Part shown: positions 57,384 to 64,000 of the stretch, piece after piece
Layout: the number at the start of each line of letters is the position of its first letter
Numbering within the stretch: position 1 is the first letter of the stretch
DNA from: Rhododendron vialii
Lineage: Eukaryota; Streptophyta; Magnoliopsida; Ericales; Ericaceae
Direction of reading: 5' to 3'
NCBI RefSeq assembly: GCF_030253575.1
Contig: NC_080568.1
Coordinates: 27,791,001 to 27,855,000 of the forward strand
DNA length: 64,000 bases
The notes under the pieces: model-generated
The model's database searches: none
What the model was told of the DNA's origin: nothing
The model's input: the letters and a program-made list of their open reading frames with translations, nothing else
Made by a program: the position numbers and the translations under genes

Positions 57384-58165
57384 GAGAGATAGATAGATAG
57401 AGAGAGGCCAAAAAAAGAAAGAAAGAGACGCAGTTTGCTGTGTGCGATCTCATAAAACCTTCTACTGCTTGCTTTCATGAGTTGGATGGCATTACCTCCT
57501 TCACAAATAGTTTTGGACTTGGCCGCCACAAGTGTGACTTCAATTGCTTGGTGGGTTTGCTCCCTACGTAATTAAATAGGGTCCGATTCTGAGGGTTAGA
57601 TCGCAATATAGTAATTTCTCGTTGATGATGCTTTCGACCTGATCGGTTAGTGGATTTGTTGAGGTGTGCGGAAATTGGCCCTGGACATTCCCGATCTTCG
57701 AAAAAATTAGTTTTGGACTTTTCAGCTCTATAATTGTCCTTCTCTCTATGGAATCACACCAATATTCTTTCTTGACAAGTTGTCTTGATAAGTTCTTTCT
57801 AGCCATGCATAGATGAAAAGGCTGAATACTAATTGTCTTTTCTTTTCTGGTCTATTGAATTGATACGCACCTAAGATTGCTTGATCATGGTGCTTAAGTC
57901 CGTTAGTTAGAAGTGCTTTTAGCTATTATTTGTCGTTTTTAGTCAATATTGCTTGTAAGGTAGTTTGTTAAGTGTTTCAGGCAAAACGCCCTTAAAAGGC
58001 GTATTTTGAGTGCAAAGTCAACCCCCAAGTTAATTCAAGAATCATCGCTCGGTGGAACTTGTGCCAAAGTGACCAAAGAACGAAGGCGAGGAGCATCGGG
58101 CAAGCCAACGGTCGTCGGGTGTCAAGATTGGGAGGCTGGCTTGAAGAACCAGAGATAAGCATTCC

Positions 58166-58332
58166 GTATCGATACGGATTTAAGGCGTATCGATACGCGT
58201 TTGTTACCTTTCCAAGCAGAGCTTCCCGTATCGATACGGCCATAATCTGTATCGATACGGGATTGTTACGGGAGATTGGCCTTTTCAGCTTAACGATGTG
58301 GTATCGATACTTTGCTTATTCTGTATCGATAC
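58166..58332. repeat. six copies of the palindrome GTATCGATAC in the LTR
   Basis: GTATCGATAC starts at 58166, 58187, 58228, 58249, 58301 and 58323, often extended to CCGTATCGATACGG. The same six occur in the 3' LTR (63346 to 63512). They lie 100-270 bp upstream of the TATA box, in the part of U3 where enhancer elements would sit. Confidence 0.95.
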
Positions 58333-58439
58333 GGAGAGCTTCCGGCCAGATATTTGTTGCTTTTTGGGCTTTCCATTTGTGGAATACTTGCCTTTTATAG
58401 TATGTTTTTAGATATTTGAGGAGAGAGAAACCCATTGTG

Positions 58440-58447
58440 TATAAATA
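58440..58447 (+). promoter_or_regulatory. TATA box of the LTR
   Basis: TATAAATA in TGTATAAATAGGGG, with a CT-rich stretch (CTCCTCTCTCCCC) about 10 bp on. It is the only good TATA box of the LTR, placing the U3/R border near 58470. The 3' LTR has the same motif at 63620. Confidence 0.7.
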
Positions 58448-59329
58448 GGGGTCTCCTCTCTCCCCTTTGTTATCTAGTTAATTAATAGCTTTAATTTTTC
58501 TTCCATTAATGTTCTTGAAGCTTTTCATAGTGTAATCTCTTAGAACTCAAGTAAGTAATTCTCGTTTGTTAATTTCTCGTTTATTAAAGTTGTTCCTACG
58601 GACTAGATCTTTTATAATATCAAGTTTGTTTTCGTTTTTATCGGTTAAAAGTCATGTCTCGTTTTTATGCTTTCTTTCATGCTTTAGCTATGTGTGAGTA
58701 GTTGATAGGCCAAGTCTCGGGGTAATCTTTCCCGAGGACTTAGGTGGTTATTTGGTTCTCAAACCTTCGGGCTTAAAATCTTGGTTTTCAGAATTTCATT
58801 AACCTAGCCTTTTTGGTCTAAGCGAGGCGTGTTAACTCCTTGGTATGAAGTTTAGTCAAGCGGTCTTGGCAAGCGACATATTGAGGGCTCGTGGCCCCCT
58901 ACGTGTTAGATACATTAGCAAAAATAGGTTGATTTAATTCCGGTTAATCACATCTTTTGATAAACGTAGTCATTAAAGCTAAATTCTCCGGGCGTGAGCA
59001 CGCGGTCGTGGCTCTCGCCTGAGTTATATTGAGAACCGGTAACGGCTTAAGTCAAGGGTTAGACGATCCTTAGACTTGCCTCCTTTTAGTTTATTAAGCG
59101 TTATCCTAGTCTTTTGCCTTGGCAATTTTCATCGTTTCAAAGCAAAACCAAGTTGGCCGTCTTAAACGCCACAATCCACCATATAAAACCTACAATCCAA
59201 TTGAGCTACATTCGAATTCTCTGTGGGTACGATCCCGGACTTCCGGATATTATGCTACCAACGACCTAGCCCTACGCTTGGGGTATTCAACCTTATATTT
59301 GAAGGCGAGGTTTGAAGGCGAAGCATTTT

Positions 59330-59347
59330 TGGCGCCGTTGCCGGGGA
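59330..59347 (+). other. primer-binding site, tRNA-Asp
   Basis: TGGCGCCGTTGCCGGGGA is complementary to the 3' end of plant tRNA-Asp(GUC), which ends CCCCGGCAACGGCGCCA including the CCA tail. Confidence 0.88.
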
Positions 59348-59613
59348 ATCTTAATATAGCTTATTTGGAGGTTCGACAAACCACTGTAAGTACTCCGTTT
59401 ATTATTATTATTATTATTTTTGTTTGTGTAATTTGAACTCGACTTAGCGGATACCTCTAACCGAGCCACCAATTCGACTTGAGGTGTAACGAAGCTAGAT
59501 TGAGCATCAATTGCCTTTTCTTTTATTGTCTATATAACGTGGTGGTGGCATAACCCCACGGAACTGTTTTGAGAAAAGAGGTGGCGGCATAGCTCCTCTA
59601 GCCTGTTTATTTT

Positions 59614-60477
59614 ATGTCTTATCTATCTAATAGAATGACGGTAGCAAATTGGGAAATACCCCACAAGACTTTGCGGGAGTACCTTTGTCCCAATCAAACT
59701 TTCACACCCCACAAGACTTTACGGGATTACCTTTGTCCCAATCAAATTTTTACACCCCCATGCATAGCCACTCATGACGCTAATGTTTTTAAAAGTCGTA
59801 TGACCATTACCAATTGGTTTGCTCTCAAGAAACAAATTCAAACTTTTGCTGAAAGAGAGAATGAGTCATTTTATGCATGTTGGGGAAGATACAAGGTCTT
59901 GCTCATTGCGGTCCCGAATCATGGCTTTGAAAATTTTCAAATTGCTAACTATTTTTATGATGGACTTTCTCACAAGAGTCATGCTTTCATAGATGTGTTG
60001 TGCGATGGTAAATTGTTTGATAAAGAACCCGTTGAAGCATTAGATTTCTTTGATCTATTGGCTCAAACTTTGCAATCTAGGGTTTTTGTTAAACATTTTC
60101 AAGAGTCCAATTCAAATGCCATGGAAGAGGAAATTGAGCCGCATATCTTTGCTGAAGATGTTAGTTTAGATTCTGACAATGCCTCAGAGTCTGATTGGGG
60201 TGGTGAGCCAAATGTTGAGCCTGATATCCAGTGTTCTCCCCATATGGATCCCTTTCTGTGTGACGATCCGGGGGAGAAACTTCTCATTGTTGAGGACACG
60301 AATGTGGAGGTAGACTTTTTGAATGCTCTGCTGAATGAGCAGGATGGGAAGAATGTGACTAGACCTGAAAGTTTGTCTCCTTCCTTTAAGGAGATACCAT
60401 CTATAGAAATTTTGAACCATCCAAAAGTCTCGACTCTTGATGCTGTCACCCTTCATATTGAGTCTCCCCTATTGTAA
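59614..60477 (+). other. gag-like reading frame of the LTR element
   Basis: A 287-codon frame. Its central stretch (FAERENESFYACWGRYKVLL, NFQIANYFYDGLSHKSHAFI) has the wording of the plant retrotransposon gag domain. The second half is acidic and unlike gag. An N-terminal phrase (HKTLR-YLCPNQ) occurs twice in tandem. Treated as part of the element, not as a host gene. Confidence 0.7.
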
Positions 60478-61393
60478 GAGCTTATAAAAGTCGAATTGAT
60501 TGATTTTCTTGGTGTTGACGAATTTGATTTGGTGTACCATCCTTTTATAGTAGATTTTGTCAATAGTCTGAAAATTGATTTAGTTTGGAATATGCATTTG
60601 GTGGAACTCAAGTTTATGAAACAAATTCGGCACTTGCTTTACTCCAAGTATTTATTCTTGTGGCATGGTCGAATTCAATTCTTGATAAAGAGTATAAATT
60701 TGAGTGGTATGTTCATGGTAATAATTTTTGATGCCATATTAAATGTTCGGAGTCCGCGTTTGGTTGAACGTACATAAACTCTTTCTTTTTCTCCCTCTCT
60801 TTTCTTTTTTCTTTTTCTTTTTTGATGGTCCGGTATAGCCACCCGTCTCTAGCTCTAAGTTGTTGCATGACTTGCTCTACGACACTATGAGTTGGATATG
60901 GGGAGAAAAGTAGTACCCGTGTAATCACGTGACGATTTGGTGGATTTAATTTTACTTGTCATTTGTTGGCGCCCGGATAACACGAGCCGGGCGGTACTAA
61001 TGTCATTTGCTTCTTTGTAGGTAGTTGGTTCTTAAGTCTTTTGCAGGGTAAGCAAGCTACCATACCAGCCTTGGTGGTTTAGGTCTAAAAGCTAGGGTGA
61101 GTGAGGCATTCAGGAGCCCTAAGCATGGGTGCGATTACGTGTCGCGGTTGTAAGACCAAGAAAGCCCCGGCGATGACCTTGTGTGACTAGCTGTGGTTCC
61201 AATAGAGGAGCCGAAAGAATGAGCCTTGGAAGCAGTTCCAATGACGAAGGGAAGCACTGACAAGAAAGCCTCCAACTTGGTCGAGGTATACGGGGGTTGA
61301 CATTCCTCCGGAGGTACAATCTTTTGTTCTTTCCTCTCAATTTTGTTGTTCTTCATGCTATGAGGACATAGCATCGTTTAAGTTGGGGGGAGG

Positions 61394-61395
<2 letters not shown>

Positions 61396-61446
<51 letters not shown>
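61396..61446. repeat. (TA)n microsatellite inside the LTR element
   Basis: About 50 bp of alternating TA directly after a purine-rich AGTTGGGGGGAGGGG stretch that resembles the polypurine tract before the 3' LTR. Confidence 0.92.
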
Positions 61447-61448
<2 letters not shown>

Positions 61449-63020
61449 TATATATATGTTGTTGAGACTTATCAAAATTTTTGCTCTTGTTTGCAATTCT
61501 CCCTTGTTAATAGTGATTTCGCTTGCTAGACACTTTAATTATGCTCAATTGTGTCAATGGCAAGAGTCGTGTATCCCATTGAATTCGGTTGTATGTTTGA
61601 ATCTTTGTCACAAGCATATACATGAACATTGATGAACAAGTTGAGCCTAAAAGTCAAGTCAAGTGTTGTGCATCGCTAGAGTAGAGATTCATTCTTAAGC
61701 AACCCATGCTTTTTGCTTTCATTTTCCGCATTTGCGTAAATAATATCTTTTGTTCATGCTTGAGTAGTGTTTATATCTCTTGTGCATCTTGTTTGGAGTT
61801 GTTAGCGTACTTAGGAAATGATTCAAGGCATTTTTGCTTGATTAAACCACATAAGAGTCACTTTGTCCTTATTTTGAACCATAGTCCGAGTCTCTTCCGT
61901 TGTGCAAACCTAGGTAACCGGATGTTCGGAGGGTTATATGTCTATAGTTTTCAATGTTTTAAGAAGGTTTGGGGGTGGTGTGAATGTGATAGAAGTGGTG
62001 GGGATGCAAAAAGGCGAAAATTGGTACATGATTCCTTATCTCTCCTCTCCCACTACAAATGTTAAAGCTCCAAATTTTCATCTCTCTCTCCAAGCCCTCA
62101 ACATTGGCCCCTCAATCTATCTCCTTACAAATCTCACCTCAAATGACCCTATTCCTCAAAGAAAAATTAAAGAAATGCTATGAAAAAGCAAAATCATATC
62201 CGAAAGAAGATTGAATACTATGATGAGAGGATTGATGTAACCTCCGGGCAAACTTACATTCCGGATGAAAAGAGTCCGATGGAAAGGGGGAGCTCGAGGC
62301 TTAATGCCGTAAGAAGCCGGATGAGGATGACAAGTATGTGTGGTTGAGTCGGTGGTAGTAGTTTTTCTTTATTTCTTTTTCGCAATTTTGTTTGGTGTTT
62401 GGCCGATATGTGACCATGCCTTGGGTAGTTTAGGGTCGGTAGTGGCCAAAGGTAGTTGACCCGAGCTAGTATATGGCCACTACATTTTTGTAGTCCCTTT
62501 CTCTTTGTATCCAAGGTCGTTATAAGCTAATAAAGTCCTCCGTTGATCTTTTGGACGCTAATTAACTCCATTTGATGCATGATTGATATCTATTACTTTT
62601 TGAGTATGATTTGTTCCTTGACGTGCATAGTTGTGAATAATTAGCTTTCCTTTCGTTCTTAGTGCTCCTTCGATAGCATGCGTAGCTTTTTGTCTCTGGC
62701 TATTGCATTTACTCGCTAGCGCTTGTCATGGGATGTATCTTGTATCTCACTATGTGAAAAGTCGAATAAGAGTGTATCCTTGTGAGTTTTGGAGTCGAAA
62801 CTCGTTGTGGTGCACACATGCTTGACTACTCTAATATGGCAAAGTTTGTTCATCCTAGTTCATGGCATGCTTGTGTGTGGATTGCATGTACTCAGATTTG
62901 AAGGGCTGTTTTGGACTCTTGCCTAGTTGTAGTAGTTGAGCATAATTTTTGTATCTTGAATCTTGGGAAGATTGCATAGCTTAGTTTAATATGTTTTGCT
63001 TTAGTTTGCTAGGGACTAGC

Positions 63021-63040
63021 AAAGTTCAAGTTGGGGGGTG
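63021..63040 (+). other. polypurine tract
   Basis: AAGTTGGGGGGTG lies directly before the TGATACGCACC start of the 3' LTR, the expected plus-strand primer position. Confidence 0.75.
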
Positions 63041-64000
63041 TGATACGCACCTAAGATTGCTTGATCATGGTGCTTAAGTCCGTTAGTTAGAAGTGCTTTT
63101 AGCTATTATTTGTCGTTTTTAGTCAATATTGCTTGTAAGGTAGTTTGTTAAGTGTTTCAGGCAAAACGCCCTTAAAAGGCGTATTTTGAGTGCAAAGTCA
63201 ACCCCCAAGTTAATTCAAGAATCATCGCTCGGTGGAACTTGTGCCAAAGTGACCAAAGAACGAAGGCGAGGAGCATCGGGCAAGCCAACGGTCGTCGGGT
63301 GTCAAGATTGGGAGGCTGGCTTGAAGAACCAGAGATAAGCATTCCGTATCGATACGGATTTAAGGCGTATCGATACGCGTTTGTTACCTTTCCAAGCAGA
63401 GCTTCCCGTATCGATACGGCCATAATCTGTATCGATACGGGATTGTTACGGGAGATTGGCCTTTTCAGCTTAACGATGTGGTATCGATACTTTGCTTATT
63501 CTGTATCGATACGGAGAGCTTCCGGCCAGATATTTGTTGCTTTTTGGGCTTTCCATTTGTGGAATACTTGCCTTTTATAGTATGTTTTTAGATATTTGAG
63601 GAGAGAGAAACCCATTGTGTATAAATAGGGGTCTCCTCTCTCCCCTTTGTTATCTAGTTAATTAATAGCTTTAATTTTTCTTCCATTAATGTTCTTGAAG
63701 CTTTTCATAGTGTAATCTCTTAGAACTCAAGTAAGTAATTCTCGTTTGTTAATTTCTCGTTTATTAAAGTTGTTCCTACGGACTAGATCTTTTATAATAT
63801 CAAGTTTGTTTTCGTTTTTATCGGTTAAAAGTCATGTCTCGTTTTTATGCTTTCTTTCATGCTTTAGCTATGTGTGAGTAGTTGATAGGCCAAGTCTCGG
63901 GGTAATCTTTCCCGAGGACTTAGGTGGTTATTTGGTTCTCAAACCTTCGGGCTTAAAATCTTGGTTTTCAGAATTTCATTAACCTAGCCTTTTTGGTCTA
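63041..64000 (+). repeat. 3' LTR, truncated by the window edge
   Basis: First 960 bp of the LTR, identical by eye to 57861-58820. The right border and the target-site duplication lie outside. Confidence 0.92.

Larger units (their letters stand above)
48379..57860. other. gene-poor spacer, DnaJ fragment to LTR element
   Basis: 9.5 kb without a convincing host gene. Listed separately: Stowaway-like MITE 5, a truncated LINE, a Tourist-like MITE, a TTTCCACACT-family MITE, a hAT transposase fragment and the 481-bp-spaced duplication. Also seen: a G-rich stretch at 51729-51742 (GGGGGGTGGGTGGG, possible quadruplex); a probable foldback near 51016-51230 with CACGGAGG / CCTCCGTA ends; and open frames at 52882-53082 and 55938-56222 that match no family known to me. 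Confidence 0.5.
57861..59325 (+). repeat. 5' LTR
   Basis: Begins TGATACGCACC and probably ends GAAGCA, giving TG...CA ends and about 1465 bp; four T follow before the primer-binding site. The right border is inferred from the primer site, because the 3' copy is cut off before its end. Confidence 0.85.
57861..64000 (+). mobile_element. non-autonomous LTR retrotransposon, Ty3/Gypsy-like, 3' LTR cut by window end
   Basis: The 5' LTR (57861-about 59325) and the visible 960 bp of the 3' LTR (63041-64000) are identical by eye, with an offset of exactly 5180 bp. A primer-binding site for tRNA-Asp, a gag-like frame and a polypurine tract lie in the expected order. No reverse transcriptase, integrase or protease region was recognised in the 3.7-kb interior, so it looks non-autonomous and dependent on a relative. 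The tRNA-Asp primer and LTRs of about 1.5 kb fit Athila/Tat-like Gypsy relatives; that placement is an inference. Identical LTRs mean a very recent insertion. The outer structure looks whole as far as it can be seen. Confidence 0.9.

Noticed and set aside
57992-58400. Open frames of 83 and 113 codons in the LTR, repeated at 63172-63580
   Set aside because: They fall in the LTR over the GTATCGATAC array (reading as PYRYG / SIPYRYGFK); they duplicate because the LTR does, not because they are genes.

Overview
The window reads as nuclear DNA of a flowering plant, most likely a eudicot. Its genes have short exons with GT-AG introns and plant-specific families: a PLS-type PPR protein, an ATL/NIP-type RING-H2 ligase, a NEN-type exonuclease, a plant SMO1 and an ACHT-type thioredoxin. 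The intergenic DNA is AT-rich and full of hAT, Tourist, Stowaway and foldback elements, a tRNA-derived SINE, LINE scraps and a tRNA-Asp-primed LTR element. I cannot fix the species from sequence alone.

Layout. 0-1 kb: 5' part of a NEN-like DEDDh exonuclease gene on the minus strand, running off the left edge. 4.0-5.7 kb: an intronless PPR gene (minus). 8.1-11.6 kb: a five-exon RING-H2 E3 ligase gene (plus). 12.7-15.8 kb: a four-exon MPO1-like/DUF962 gene (minus). 16-21.7 kb: a nested transposon cluster. 22.6-26.1 kb: a five-exon sterol C4-methyl oxidase gene, SMO1 class (plus). 27.3-28.9 kb: a second MPO1-like gene with the same intron positions. 30.3-31.9 kb: a decayed FAR1/MULE-type gene. 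33-36 kb: small DNA elements. 36.4-38.4 kb: an ACHT4-like plastid thioredoxin gene. 38.4-44.3 kb: mostly small repeats. 44.4-46.0 kb: an apparent polycistronic C/D-box snoRNA cluster with TATA box and telo-box. 46.9-47.7 kb: two foldback elements set in (TA)n. 48.1-48.4 kb: a broken DnaJ fragment. 48.4-57.8 kb: gene-poor with MITEs, a truncated LINE and a hAT fragment. 57.86-64 kb: a young-looking non-autonomous LTR element whose 3' LTR runs off the right edge.

Functional themes. SMO1 and the two MPO1-like proteins belong to families of ER-resident iron oxygenases of lipids; they are adjacent here, but a joint role is only an inference. The snoRNA cluster carries guides complementary, as far as I recall the rRNA sequences, to short 18S and 25S segments, which would make it an rRNA 2'-O-methylation unit. 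Exon borders were worked out by hand from reading frame, splice consensus and protein-family similarity; no database search was possible.
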